From Sacculina carcini (Eukaryota > Arthropoda > Thecostraca > Sacculinidae): a stretch of DNA of 64,000 nt. Positions 41,955 through 53,380 of this stretch are shown here, in pieces. A program made the position numbers and the translations under genes. The stretch's first letter is position 1. Every line of letters starts with the position of its first letter. The notes beneath the pieces were generated by a model. It did not search any database. It was not told the DNA's origin and was given only the letters and a program-made list of their open reading frames with translations. The stretch is taken from assembly GCA_916048095.2 (NCBI GenBank), contig OU696593.1:4930330-4994329 (forward strand), given 5' to 3'.

Positions 41955-42991
41955 ATGTCATACAACAAAGTGAGTGCAGCTGACAGAGCTCGCGTCGTTA
42001 ATGCGCACAAAGATGGGAGAAATTGACGAGATGTAGCTCTCTCTTTAGGAGTCAAGCTGATTACGACATACAAATGGCTACAAAATGACCAGATTGAGCC
42101 GAAGCCAAAATGAGGTTCAACATCTCGCAAGACTACTGAGATAGTAGAATTTCGTCTTGCTAATATACAAAAAAAATCCTTCCATCACGCTGAGAGAGCT
42201 AAAACAGCACTTGACTGAGGAATTGCAAGTCAATGTGCGTGTGAACACAATAAAAAACTGGCTCGACGGAGAGCTGATAACTCTGAAAAACGTCAGACCA
42301 CACGTCGGTAATACGTGTATGAATCGCCCAAAGGTTAAGGCAAAAAAAGGCTTATATGGATGAGCTTTTTCAGCATCGTTTAGAAGGGAGAGCTCTAATC
42401 TACATTGATGAAACAAATATCAATTTGTTTTGTCGACGCAAAGAAGGTCGGTCCAAAATAGGTACAAGAGCTGAGGTTGTTACAAGTTCCTGCAGAGGAA
42501 GCAATGTTCACTGTATCGGGGCAATAACTAACAATATCGTTATTCGCTTTGAAACACAAAGAGGATCATTCAAATCAGCTCAAGCAAACGCCTGGTTCCT
42601 ACAACTCGTCGACCAGTGCATGGTGGACGGTGTATACAAGCCCTCATTCATTATTGATAACGTGTCAGCTCATGCATCGCTCGAGTCTGTGATCAGACAA
42701 GACGAGGACGCCAGATTTCTGCGACTGGCACCGTACTCGTACCTCCTAAATTCTATTGAACTCTTGTGGAGTTGCCTCAAGGTATCAGTGAAATAGCATC
42801 TACGTAGCGTGGTGCCACAATTAGCGTCTGCAAGACGCGGACAAGGCGACCTGACCCTAGTCGAGATGAGGCTGAGGACTTTGGAGGAATCGACTCTGAT
42901 GGCAATGGAGAAGATCGCTCCACAGATGCTCATGTCGTTCTGCTCCAGAGTAGAAGGGTGCTCCAGAGTACTAGGCTCCTGCGGCTGCTAG
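41955..42991 (+). pseudogene. Tc1/IS630-family transposase, inactivated
   Basis: Would bind the terminal repeats and cut and paste the element at TA. From ATG 41955: MSYNKVSAADRARVVNAHKD and DVALSLGVKLITTYKWLQ form the helix-turn-helix. In-frame TGA codons fall at 42024 and 42111, with a frameshift at the A-run near 42168. The next frame (42157-42363) holds the second DNA-binding region (NPSITLRELKQHL). A further shift near 42356 leads into the DDE domain: LIYIDETNINLF (Asp), SFIIDNVSAHAS (Asp) and LAPYSYLLNSIELLWSCLK (Glu), 33 residues after the second Asp. A TAG at 42794 precedes the C-terminus, which stops near 42991. At least three stops and two frameshifts. Confidence 0.88.
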
Positions 42992-43472
42992 AGAAGAGGA
43001 CCTTCATGAAATATAATTTTTTGATCAGTTGATTCCACATGTGTTGTTTAGTATATTTGTCATACGTCGTTTACTGACAATAGCCTTATGTTTTGTGTTG
43101 TATGATGAATAAAAGTTATCAGACACAAGGTTCAATACAGCACTTGTCGTTGTAAGCAAAACTTTGTTGTTCATTTTGGTCGAGCATAATAGATCAAAGC
43201 ATATTCAAACTGACGTCAATTCTATCATAATGATACTGATAGAAATAAATGAGATATATTCTTGAAGCGCCAATATAACACAAGCGTCACAAAACGGCAT
43301 TTGAAAATACGCTCGTGTGTTGAGTACACCATTTTTTCTCAACTACCTTCACATATTAATATCACAGATGTGCAAAGCATACATAATCCATCTTTTCTGA
43401 AAACTTCTCAGAATGATTGTAAACATATTTTTTGCTTAAATTTGATATAGGTTACAACTGTTTTCAATGATT

Positions 43473-43683
43473 TAATGCTTTGTAAAATTGATTTTGACTT
43501 TTGTAAAATATATTTTCACTTTTGTTAAATTGATTTTCACTTTTGTTAAATTGATTTTCATTTTTGTAAAATTGATTTTCACTTTTGTAAAATTAATTTT
43601 CACTTTTGTAAAATTGATTTTCACTTTTGTAAAATTGATTTTCACTTTTGTAAAATTGGTTATCACTTTTGTAAAATTGACTT
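43473..43683 (-). repeat. Right terminal 21-bp array of the Tc1 element
   Basis: Ten inverted units, nearly all CAATTTTACAAAAGTGAAAAT (minus strand), with substitutions mainly in the innermost ones. None has the ACAATTGAG variant common on the left, so the two arrays evolved separately after the element formed. Confidence 0.9.
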
Positions 43684-43695
43684 GTAAATGGTGTA

Positions 43696-43994
43696 GAATT
43701 ACATACAGAATTATTGACTGGATAAGTGAATTTGTGTTCACAGCAAGGATTAGACTAAGTGTATATTTATTGTCGCTCAAGATTAGCGCAGACTTTACGT
43801 TTACTTGACGTTCGGACGCAACCACAATCAGCTTATTACATTGCAAGCGAGGTATGCAATACATGCAATATTTTGTCCTCTGATTTAATCTCCAATTTCA
43901 TCTCGTGTACGAGATACCCGTGCAAGCTTGGCTAGCTCATCTTTTTTCACAGACAATTTTCACCATAAACATATGCTCTTCAAATTTGTTAACG
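43696..43994. other. No feature seen
   Basis: AT-rich flank between the Tc1 element and the hAT-B copy. Confidence 0.5.
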
Positions 43995-44249
43995 CAGGGG
44001 TTCTCAAACCTCTTCTCAAGTATTTGCACTATTTTTAAAACAGCAGTCAGTTCTCGCACCCCCCTGAATTTTCGATAGCTATAATGAAAAACAGAAAAAT
44101 ACAAACGACATACTAACAAAATTGCTTTTATTTAATATTCATTCGTACGGCTTCAAGTTTCTTTAGAAAATCTAAAGCACAGGTAAAAACAGATATTTCC
44201 TCAAATTGTTCACAAAAATCCTTGAACCCCATGCGCATAAGAACCATTG
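43995..44249 (+). mobile_element. hAT-B non-autonomous transposon
   Basis: CAGGGGTTCTCAAACCTC, CAGCAGTCAGTTCTCGCACC, GCTATAATGAAAAACAG, ATACAAACGACATACTAAC and a right end GCATAAGAACCATTG. Slightly shorter than the other copies. Flanks agree at 5 of 8 positions. Confidence 0.75.
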
Positions 44250-44614
44250 TGCCAAAGATTGGTACAATGGTTAGTGTCGCCTCTGATGTACCTTCGCCGC
44301 ACAAACACATCAATGAATGAGTGAGTCAGGTTCGTTGGGTGTGAGTGGGTTCATATCCATGCAACCATCCTTGTTTAATGAACACATTTGTGTGTGCGTG
44401 TGTGTATGTGTGTGTGTACGGCTGCAAGCCAATGTTTGTCTGTTTGTCTGCTTGTCTGCCTGTCGTATTGGGCTATTTTTAGCGGCCATGGCTGGACGTG
44501 CTGGGTTAATTTTGCGATTCGCTTGCAGGCTTCGCTTGCAATCTAATCACCATCAACGCGATGTCGTCACCGGAAAGAGGAGACAGGAGGTAGATACGTG
44601 CTCCATCATCAAAT
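44250..44614. other. No gene; TG tract
   Basis: TG repeat at 44387-44420 and a TGTCTGTTTGTC repeat near 44437-44466. No gene recognised. Confidence 0.5.
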
Positions 44615-44830
44615 ATCAAACTATTATTATTATAAGTAATATTATTATTAAAATCCATTACCAAGTAGAAAGGGAAACGCTCTACATTACATGACTGCAA
44701 TCTGCAATCTGCAATCTGCATGCATCTTGATCATCAACAGATACAGACAGATATAGATCGCGATGAGAAATAACATTAGAAAATAATAGCACACACAAAC
44801 ACACACACACACAAACACACACACACATAA
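44615..44830 (-). repeat. LINE/SINE 3'-end-like repeat, second copy
   Basis: An ATT-rich tail (44624-44652), then TACCAAGTAGAAAGGGAAACG, GACTGCAATCTGCAATCTGC (local 9-bp duplication), ATCAACAGATACAGACAG and GAGAAATAACATTAGAAA, collinear with 14900-15050. A CA/CAAACA tract closes it at 44788-44829. Confidence 0.5.
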
Positions 44831-45455
44831 TGCACAACAATAGACAATCTGCAAAAATTATGAATTAAATATATAAATAGGCGCGACTCCAACATGTATT
44901 TGATGTTGAAAATATATTTGATATTTAATTTGCCGACGATTCAAACTATCGCATATCGTTCAAATATTCTCAATCATTTGAGAATGTAGCATTTTCTTGC
45001 AAAATTCACTGGTAAATTTCCAAAATTTGTGTTGTTGTTGAATATATTGGACTTTCAATATACAAATATACGATATACTATATGAAATATATTGTATTAC
45101 ATATAAGGTAATAATTAAACAATAAACATAATATTCATAATAATAAAGTAACTTTACGAAATATAAAGTAATAAATTGTCTATGAATAAAAATACTTCAT
45201 CTGAGAATTTCAACTATCCTGGTAGAAGTCAACCATATATATATATATATATATGGAATGACAATCCATTGACAGTAATACACAGGTGTTGTGATAACCT
45301 CTTCTCAAAGCCTTGTCACTTCTCTCTCTCTGACAGGTGTGTGGGCCAGGTGCTCGTAACCTATTGCAGTTGAAACAGCTCGCTTAACCGTTGACACACA
45401 TGACACTAATTGAACTAGCTACACACCAACCGACGCCTACAGCTTGTCCAAGCTG
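44831..45455. other. No feature seen; strongly AT-rich
   Basis: Includes a short (TA)n at 45236-45254. No gene recognised. Confidence 0.5.
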
Positions 45456-46140
45456 CTAACATGTGTGTGTGTGTATGTGTGTGTGTGCGTGTGTGTGTGT
45501 GTGTGAGGGTGTGAAGGAGTGCTATAAGTAGGGCAGATGTTTTTGGTGCGCTAGAGATTCAAGCAGCTTGGCCACACCGGATGCTGTTCAAGTCACACCT
45601 GTAACTGTTCAGCTAGTAATCATACCTCTGTAGCTCGAGCAAAAAATTGCAAATTGGCTACGTGTTCGGCTTGCAAACAGTTTGAGTTCGTGCGTGTCAT
45701 AGCAAGTATGTGCCGGTTAACGGTCGAAAATTCCATCTACACTTGGATATTACAAATATTTTACTCGAACATTGTCGAACAAATAAAAAAATCGAAGAAG
45801 AAAAACACGAAATTTTTCGCAGTCTTGTGAAACAAAACATTAATAACATGACAAATATTTCTATAAATGAGCTTTCTATATATTATATTTGCGTTATATC
45901 TGAGTGGCATTTCTGAATATACTTTTTAATATTTGCTCTTTTTATATCATTTAACTCAATGAAGGCATGATCGAACGAAAATAATGATATTCTCCGATTA
46001 GATGACTGGACTCATGACCTATTATAAGAGGTTCATATTTTCAGCTATATCAACATATGAACTTGCTAATTCCCTGTTACAGTCGTGTTGAAACACACAC
46101 AATCTCTTGCAGCTAAGTGACCAGCAAGCATACATGTTGG
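45456..46140. other. TG tract and one AT-rich open frame
   Basis: TG repeats at 45460-45506. A 68-codon frame from 45710 (RKFHLHLDITNILLEH) is open but unsupported by any motif. Confidence 0.4.
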
Positions 46141-46193
46141 AGGCGGCGAATAATTTACCGCCCCGGGCGTTAGATGGCCTGGCTACGCCACTG
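46141..46193. mobile_element. hAT-like right terminus
   Basis: Ends GGCCTGGCTACGCCACTG, the reverse complement of a hAT-type end (CAGTGGCGTAGCCAGG). The left part is not recognised. Confidence 0.45.
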
Positions 46194-46865
46194 ACTGGTA
46201 GCTCATCCGCAACTTGAAGGGCTTTTGTTTATAGTCCTGCAGGGCATCTAGTCACCCTCTTTACTAGGAGACAATGGAGGAACTGGTTTATCCGCCGCCG
46301 ACTCAACCATGCTACTGGTCGTACTGGACTCTATGGATTCACATGGCGCCAAATAGCTAACATCCATAATCTACCTATCATATTTTTCCTTTGTGTTTCC
46401 CTTGTTCGTCATTCTGGGCAATGCGCAATACTCATTGGCCGTATGTTTGAAGGTTAAGATACTCCTCTGCGGAAGGGGATAAGAATACTGCCGCCGTACT
46501 CGCTGAGTGTCGTGTAAGAGGCGACTAAATGCCGACCCTCTGCTTATTACCTCCATCTTCGTGCCATATCCATGGGGCAGCGATATTCCAGCGGGGTTGG
46601 CATCCCCTAGGATTTCAGCAGATGTCTCCTGTCCTCTCCTCTCATTGAATTAAAAAAGGCAGAGGACATATAACTGGGGAATCAGAATTAAAATTGACTG
46701 TTTCTGCAAGATGTCTGTCTTCTACTGCATTTGAACATGCTCAATTTTGTGCAAAATGGATGCAAAAATTTTGCAACTTTGCGGCACATGGATCTTGTGG
46801 AAAACAAAGCGGGAGCCATGCTGCAGCAAACACCCCAGGAACGGTCTTCAGTATCTCCTCTTTTT
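46194..46865. other. Unidentified, possibly repeat-derived
   Basis: Contains GTCGTGTAAGAGGCGACTAAA (46509-46529), of a type often seen inside dispersed repeats, but no second copy is present in this window. No coding signal. Confidence 0.3.
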
Positions 46866-47000
46866 ATGTTAGGTAAGTTAAGGTCAGGTTAGGATAGTAA
46901 GGCTAGATAGTCAGGAGAGAGAAAGAAAACCAGCATTGGAGCAGGACCAAACATACCTGAAGCACAATGCCGTTGGCTCCCAAAATGCAACGATAATCGT
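46866..47000. repeat. Interspersed repeat shared with 52140-52240
   Basis: AGGTCAGGTTAGG, then AGAGAAAGAAAACCAGC, GACCAAACATACCTGAAGCA and CTCCCAAAATGC. Parallel text at 52140 reads GCCAGGTTAGGTTCGG, AGAGAAAAAGCGCCGG and GGCCAAACATACATGGGGCA. Class unknown. Confidence 0.5.
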
Positions 47001-47435
47001 TCACACGAAGCAACAGAGAGGTCATTAACGGAAGAAGCTGTATATAAGTTGCTTACTGCACAACACGAATGTTTCCAATGCGCTAATCCTTCAACGTCGA
47101 GTCGCAACAGGTGTTGCCAGCATGAAAAAGGGCATCTTGGGTTATTTGCGAAAGTTGCAAACAGGTGTTTGTTTACTTAAGGGAAATGTTGGCAATGCAT
47201 CAAGGTAGAAAAAGTCGAACTCCGAACTGTACAGACTTCACAAACACGGAGTGGCTGAAAAGAGGATCACAAAAAGATACGTAATTCATATTAAATCATT
47301 ATTTTGCTGAGAGTTTCGAGAAGAAAATTTGAGCAAATACAAATTATTGATACAGGTTGAAAACGAGGACTGACATTTTGAGGCAAAAAGTGATGAAAAC
47401 TCGCTCAACAGTTTTGAATCAGCTTCACGATCTTC
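47001..47435. other. No feature seen
   Basis: Non-coding. Confidence 0.5.
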
Positions 47436-47698
47436 CAAAGCGTCCGTAATCTGTGGATAATTTTCCGTCGTTGGGGAATTCAGGGATAACCAAGTGAGGA
47501 ATCTGTGGTTTGGACAAAAGCACACATGTGCGTTTTTGTCCGTCCGAATCCGTTAATTTTCGTTTCTAGTGACTCTTAATTACTTACTGAATAACTGAAC
47601 AATTGAATCTATTGGCTTCATCAGCGATATTGTGAAAAATGAAGAGATGGCTCATTAAGAAGTAGGAAATCAGTGAGAAAAAAGGTTTCGAACCACTA
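47436..47698 (+). mobile_element. hAT-A MITE
   Basis: Collinear with the reference copy (GGGGAATTCAGGG, TTCATCAGCGATATTGTG, AATGAAGAGATGGCTCATTA, GAAATCAGTGAGAAAAAAGG) with weathered termini. Confidence 0.72.
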
Positions 47699-48120
47699 CT
47701 CCCAGGGTTACTTCAGGTCATGTTGGACAGATCAATTTATAGAATGGCTGACCAAGAAAATGCCGGGCCATATATCACCAAGTCATGACCTATTGTGCAT
47801 CTGGATTTTTTGTCCACTGTGATGGCAGATCAATAGGCAAGGCAGCACATGAACGGACATATTGTCCGAAAATCTTATTTGACGCTGTCAGACCGGACCC
47901 GAGTGGGGAAAGAGAAATGATTAGGCGTCAGCAGGCTGTCGACCAAGAGACAGAGAGCAAGGAAGAGATGCAAGCAGAGAGTGGCAAGAGAAAAGCAGAG
48001 ACAGAATGGAATAATCAGCGCGCGAAAGATACAAGCGTCATGAGCGCAGGCTTATTGGCACACGAGCAAGACAGATAACTGACAAGACACGCGCCAAACA
48101 TTGCACGGCTCCTCTCACGT
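47699..48120. other. One open frame, no recognised gene
   Basis: Plus strand 47785-48078 is open for 97 codons. The second half (REMIRRQQAVDQETESKEEM) is highly charged and helix-prone, possibly a coiled coil, but it lacks any recognised family signature. Confidence 0.25.
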
Positions 48121-48243
48121 CATTCATACACACACACACATACAGACACATACACACAGACAAACATAAAAAACACCCACAAAAACAGACACCTTTATGT
48201 TGGAAGGAAAAAGACTAGATCATAATGCTAGCCCGGCAAAGAA

Positions 48244-48321
<78 letters not shown>

Positions 48322-48385
48322 GTGTATGTGTGTGCCAATGTGCATGAATACACGCAAGCACACACACGCACACACATACACATAC
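48121..48385. repeat. (CA)n, then long (TG)n, then (CA)n
   Basis: CA-rich 48127-48172, TG 48247-48335 with few interruptions, CA 48358-48385. Confidence 0.9.
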
Positions 48386-48534
48386 AGTTACAACGGTGGA
48401 GTATTAATCTTTCTTGTGGAGCTTAAGCGATCAGCCACTGCCACTGGACTCGCTTATGACACGGCCGGAAGCCAGACATACAAACCTTCTTCAGCAACGA
48501 GCACAGAAGGTCATCTGTCGATTGCAGTGGCGGC

Positions 48535-48728
48535 GCCAGAATTTTTCCGCTGGGGGGTCAGCAAAAAGATGCGGGGGCTTGGCGAGACATGAGCAACTAC
48601 ACTCGAAACGTGCATGGTCAGAATTTTTTTTGGGGGGAGGCTCAGGGGGGGAGGAGGGGGCTTAGCACACTGGAAGGGGATGCTTCAGCACCTACAAGCA
48701 ACCAACCCCCCTCTTGGTGCCGCCATTG
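48535..48728 (+). mobile_element. hAT-D MITE with TSD
   Basis: CAGTGGCGGCGCCAGAATTT to CTTGGTGCCGCCATTG, 194 bp. Flanks gtcgattg (48527-48534) and gtcgatag (48729-48736) match at 7 of 8. It contains a long G-run block (48629-48660). Confidence 0.85.
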
Positions 48729-48779
48729 GTCGATAGCGAAACCGACATACACCATGCACGCACAACCTTCCCAATGAGG

Positions 48780-49125
48780 CGCTTGTATGTTTGTGTGTGT
48801 GTGTGTGTATGTGTGTGTATGTGTGTGTATGTGTGTGTGTGTGTGTATGTGTGTGTATGTGTGTGTATGTGTGTGTGTATGTGTGAGTGTGTGTGTGTGT
48901 GAGAGTGACTGTTTCCATTAGTGATGGCATTGACAGGTCGATTTAGCAGATATCACTGTGTCCATCTCTATTAGCATGTTGCACGCACTGATTCTGATGT
49001 GTGTGTGTGTGTGTATGTCCGTGTCTATTTCCTATGATATGTATTCGATGTGTGTGTGTGTGTGTATGTATGTGTATGTGTGTATGTGAAAACGTGTATG
49101 TATGTGTGTGTGTGTGCGAAAAATA
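48780..49125. repeat. (TG)n tracts with TATG interruptions
   Basis: 48786-48901, 48998-49017, 49049-49088 and 49095-49117. In the first, GTATGTGTGT recurs at a nearly constant spacing. Confidence 0.9.
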
Positions 49126-49781
49126 TTGAACACATTTCCGATAACCTCAAGCATTTTGCTGTAAAATGTTCCCAAGAGATTGTTCAGATTGTGTCATCTG
49201 ATTTTTGAACAGTGCTTGTGGTCTATATGTTTGGTTTTTGATTGATTTTATGCTGGAATTTTGAATACACTGATTCATAACCACTAATAATTGAGTGTGA
49301 AAATGGAAATACGTGATAGGCTTATGCTTTATTATGAACCAAATTTAATTGGAGCAGATCATTTTTGAATTAAATTATAATTAAGAGCAAAATCATTACT
49401 TATATAAAGATAATCGGTTTATATCGATGTAGGCTTGGGTCGCTTTTGGTCTTGATTTGTGCAAAATGTAGCCCGCTGCCAAAAAAGGTTGAGAACCACT
49501 GAACTAGCATTTGCCTTAGTTGGAGCTCATATTATTGAAATAATATTGAAGGAAACAGTTCAAAAATACTCAAAGTGGGCGTATTGAGTATATCTGGAAG
49601 AGATTGTTTCTGTCATGTCCAAGTAATTTGCCTCAGAGTGGCTCAAATGAGAGATTCGTTGATATTTATACTTTTTATTCATTAAAATCATTAAACAAGG
49701 TAAAATGGGATGGGTGCGTTGTAGCCACTGGGCTGCAATATATTTCAAAAGTGAAATTGATGAGTCAATGATTTCCTAGAT
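49126..49781. other. No gene; one hAT-like right terminus
   Basis: CCAAAAAAGGTTGAGAACCACTG ends at 49501. The body to its left (GGCTTGGGTCGC) is not matched in the window. Remainder AT-rich. Confidence 0.4.
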
Positions 49782-49925
49782 CAGCGGTTATAAATCTTTT
49801 TCAGTGTTTGAACCCATTTCAAACCAGCACTCAGCTCTTCCACCCTCATGGATGCTTGATAACTACAATGCAAACGACATAAACACAAAACTTTCTTCTT
49901 CAATATTTATTGATACTTTATTTAA
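49782..49925 (+). mobile_element. hAT-B, left half only
   Basis: CAGCGGTTATAAATCTTTTT, CATTTCAAACCAGCACTCAG, GATAACTACAATGC and ACGACATAAACACAAAAC follow the family to mid-element, then similarity ends. Confidence 0.68.
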
Positions 49926-51200
49926 CGAGACGTGTATAGGCGTGTATTGAGACTGCAGTGAATACGCGAGCGAATTTGTGAATGAGCTGTTTTTGTGAGT
50001 GGGTAAGCGGCATATATACACGAGTCATCTACTGTTCTAGTAGGTTTTAGCGCCGGAATAATGTCTCCAAATAACACAAACAATACAAATCCTTAAAATA
50101 AACAATGCAGAATGAGATATAATCAAAACGATATTAAAATACAAAGTAATTAATTATACTTACGTTAAACAGTAACAAAGCAATCAGAATATTAATAATC
50201 TAGAACATGCGAGAATCGATCACAAGAATCACAAGGATCACAAGGATCGGATCTGACGTGAATGTCAATGTCATACATAGAACGCGACATCGAACACGTT
50301 AATATCAGGAGGAATTTGTGAGAGGAATAATTGTGTCGGATCGTCGCCAGCATGAGTCTCCAACTCTGATGAAAAGATGGACATTTTTATCAAAAGTGAA
50401 AAATATGAAATACATTCGCCATGTCTATAAAAGACATACCGTTCAATTTCAATGTGTAGAGTGAATCAATCGACGAAAATCAGGGAATTGACTTCAAGAC
50501 CCAGAAGATCTGAATTATATAATGTATAAAACAATCACATTTTTTATAAATGCAAATTTATCTATGTCACATTTTGTTTGTTTTCTTAATTGATTTATTC
50601 AATTGAGAAATTATTATTATGGGCCACAAGAAAATGCTTGCTTGTGTGCTTGGTTTTAGTCAATTCTCGCATACACTGAAACTAGAGTAGGCAATGCAAA
50701 TAGTTTGCAATGATCGACAATGTCAATGTTGCATGCAACGAAATTACCCATATTTAGATACGCACACACACATGCTCACATACATAGTAACATACAGAAC
50801 CGTTAGCCAGCGGCTTGCAAGGGTGTGAAGTGTAGATTTATGCAACGACAGAATATGCAGAATATGCAGGCTGTTATTGGCTTTTGTTAGTCGAGTTATT
50901 GTTGCAAAAGGATTTATGTAACGACTTGCCTAAACTAGCACTTTTGCACTGCGGCTCAAGTGAGGTGGTATGTTCAGCCAAGGACACACAGACAGATATA
51001 CGCAGACAGACGCACACAAATACACGCACACACACACACACACACATTTGCTATATCGGCTTGCTTGCAATTGTGAAATGGTTTGATCTGATCTAAATAT
51101 ATAGTTGCTGTGTCACGTTGATGGTAGTGTTACACAACGGCCTGTGGTTTGTGTTGATAAAATATACCTCCACTCCACTCTCCTCCACTCCCCCCAACTC
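49926..51200. other. No gene; minor CA tract
   Basis: CA repeat near 51009-51044; several short tandem words such as GATCACAAG near 50222-50245. No gene or repeat copy recognised. Confidence 0.5.
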
Positions 51201-51443
51201 CCCTCTGGTGGGAATTCCCCACTGGTGGGTAATGGAGGAGTTGCCAAGTGGGAAACTAAAGGCCGGACAGAACAGAACAACTATGTGTGTGTTTCTATCA
51301 ATCTCAATTGGTTTATTTTCATTTCTAGTAACTTTCTGTTATCTAACTTGGTGGAACAAGTGCATTTATTGTATTTATCAGCGCTGTTGTGTGTGAAATG
51401 AAGCGATGGCTCGCTAAGAAGTGGGGAATCAGTGAGAAAAAGG
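51201..51443 (+). mobile_element. hAT-A MITE, left terminus lost
   Basis: GGTGGGAATTCCCCACTGG to GGGGAATCAGTGAGAAAAAG with all internal family landmarks. Confidence 0.78.
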
Positions 51444-51649
51444 TAGTATTGGGGGAGAAAGCATGCACATGATGTACAGCGTAAAAAAGAATGCATTACC
51501 AACTTCATTGAAATATGATTTAGGCAGCGCACAATGCGCTCCGTTTCTCTCTGGACTGTACTATGTTTTTAAGATTTTCTGCAATTTCGTGCTGTTGCTG
51601 AATCATCTTAATGAGAAATTGGAATGAAAGAACGAGTGCGAAGAGGCGC

Positions 51650-51812
51650 TACAGCGCTGATAAATACAATAACTCCAGTAACAAAAATATATGAATTCTG
51701 ATTGGTGAAAACACACACTTTGATGTCCTGTTCTGTCCGATCTTAAATTTCCCACTTGACAACCCCTCCATTCTCCACCGGTGGGGAATTTCCCACAGGT
51801 TACGAACCACTG
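51650..51812 (-). mobile_element. hAT-A MITE, partial, inverted
   Basis: ACAGCGCTGATAAATAC, CTGTTCTGTCCGATCTTAAA, GGGGAATTTCCCACAGG and terminus TTACGAACCACTG. Lies ~200 bp from the previous copy in the opposite orientation, so the pair could base-pair. Confidence 0.75.
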
Positions 51813-52570
51813 GTCTAGCATTGCTGAACGATTAATGTTCCTCAAAAGCTTAGCGGGCGATTAGAATTTCTTCAGAAGTTGAATGTTCCTCCAAGCTGAT
51901 TGTTGCGATTTTCAAATTCATCCAGTTTGATGCATCCAACTATACGTATATCCAGTGATGATGAAGACAAATAACACACACTCAATGTTATGCTCTTTTT
52001 CGGAATAAAGATTAACATTTGTTCGGTAATTGCCTGTCGTTCAAACGATGGTGTTGAAATTGGGGGAACAATGCTACTACACTCAAGTACAAGTACGTTT
52101 GGTCCGCTTCAGTTCGGCTTTCTCTCCCTCTCTATGCAAGGCCAGGTTAGGTTCGGCAAATCAGCGAAGAGAAAAAGCGCCGGTACTGACGCGGGGCCAA
52201 ACATACATGGGGCAAAATATCCCTAGCTTCCACACGCAGGAGCCTCTCTATCTCTCTCCCACTGACCACGGCAATCAAACTACCAACACGGTGCACATCG
52301 ACGTATCAAACATAATATTATGGTTATCTGTTTGATTGTCGGGTTTTTCCTGTCGCTTCGGTATTCAATTGGCAAATCGACATTCCGGACTGCTTTTTGC
52401 CTGTGCCCTTATTCGACACGGCCTGCTGAAATGCCGTCCAACGGTCTATGGATTGCTGTTAGCTGTTGAAGCCACTTAGACCACCGCGTGTGTGTAATCT
52501 ATGCTTTCCAGCGCCACCGTGCAAATTCCTCCTGTGGTCATCCTATCGTTCACCGTACACGTGATCTAAT
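51813..52570. other. Non-coding; contains the 46.9-kb repeat
   Basis: 52140-52240 is the second copy of the repeat at 46866-47000. Nothing else recognised. Confidence 0.45.
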
Positions 52571-52573
52571 CAA

Positions 52574-52576
<3 letters not shown>

Positions 52577-52612
<36 letters not shown>
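52577..52612. repeat. (CA)n tract
   Basis: Uninterrupted CA from 52577 to 52609, then GACAGACA. Confidence 0.9.
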
Positions 52613-52914
52613 GACATACTTACACACGCGGCCGCGTGCTGGAACTCCATCAGGTTGAGGGTGCGTGCACAGGAAACGTCGACTTTTTGCTAGGCAGTCG
52701 ATAATTTGTTGATGATGAGAAGGCATATAATCACGGCAGATTCGCCGGAGTTTTTGCTCGAATATCGCTGTCGAATCGATATTTGCTGATCAGGCGGTGT
52801 TCGCATGCGCTGCATGTGTTGAAGGCGCAATAATAGGCGAGTAGCGGAAATATGCCTGAAGAGCGCGGAAGTGTGCCTCGATTTCGGTGGGCGCTGGATT
52901 TCAGCAAGGGGTGT

Positions 52915-53070
52915 CATATCGGTAGATTTCTCTGTAGATTTTTCGATAGATTTTTTGGTGGATTTCTTCGGGAGGCTCGGGATATTTTTAGGCAGATTTT
53001 CGGTAGATTTTACGGTAGATCTTTTCGGAATTTATTTGTCAGATTTTTTTCTTTTGGCGGATTTCCCTTG
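52915..53070. repeat. Degenerate GGTAGATTTT minisatellite
   Basis: Ten or so imperfect units of GGTAGATTTTTC or GGTGGATTTC, 11-18 bp. A frame reading VDFSVDFSIDF comes from this repeat. Confidence 0.75.
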
Positions 53071-53326
53071 ATGCTGACTGCTTGAAAATTATGCCAAACA
53101 TTTGCAGCCGACCAATTGAGAAAATATTAAATTCTGGCGATAAAAAGCTTTCTATTTTGTTGCATTAAAGAAAGCTTCCTGCTAAAGAAATCTTTTCGTA
53201 AATTTGTTCAATTTTTGGGAATTTCGTTTCATAAACCTCACTGTACAAGCATATTTGTGAGATGTGTCTTGAATTTATTTAGGAAAATCAAGCGATTGGC
53301 GGACATTGTGTGTGCGCCCGGACGAT

Positions 53327-53380
53327 GGGACCTCTCCATGGGACCTCTCCATGGGACCGATCCATGGGACCGATTCAAAT
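53327..53380. repeat. CATGGGACC short tandem repeat
   Basis: Units of about 16 bp, GGGACCTCTCCAT then GGGACCGATCCAT, four in all. Confidence 0.8.

Larger units (their letters stand above)
41471..43693 (+). mobile_element. Tc1/IS630 transposon with 21-bp tandem-repeat inverted ends
   Basis: A 2223-bp element flanked by TA on both sides (41469-41470 and 43694-43695). Outer ends TACCATTTACAAGTCAAT and (reverse complement) CACCATTTACAAGTCAAT. Inside each end is an array of 21-bp units: about 11 on the left (41487-41715) and 10 on the right (43473-43683, inverted). The left array is dominated by CAATTTTACAATTGAGAAAAT, the right (inverted) by CAATTTTACAAAAGTGAAAAT. Between them lies a decayed transposase gene. 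Confidence 0.9.
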
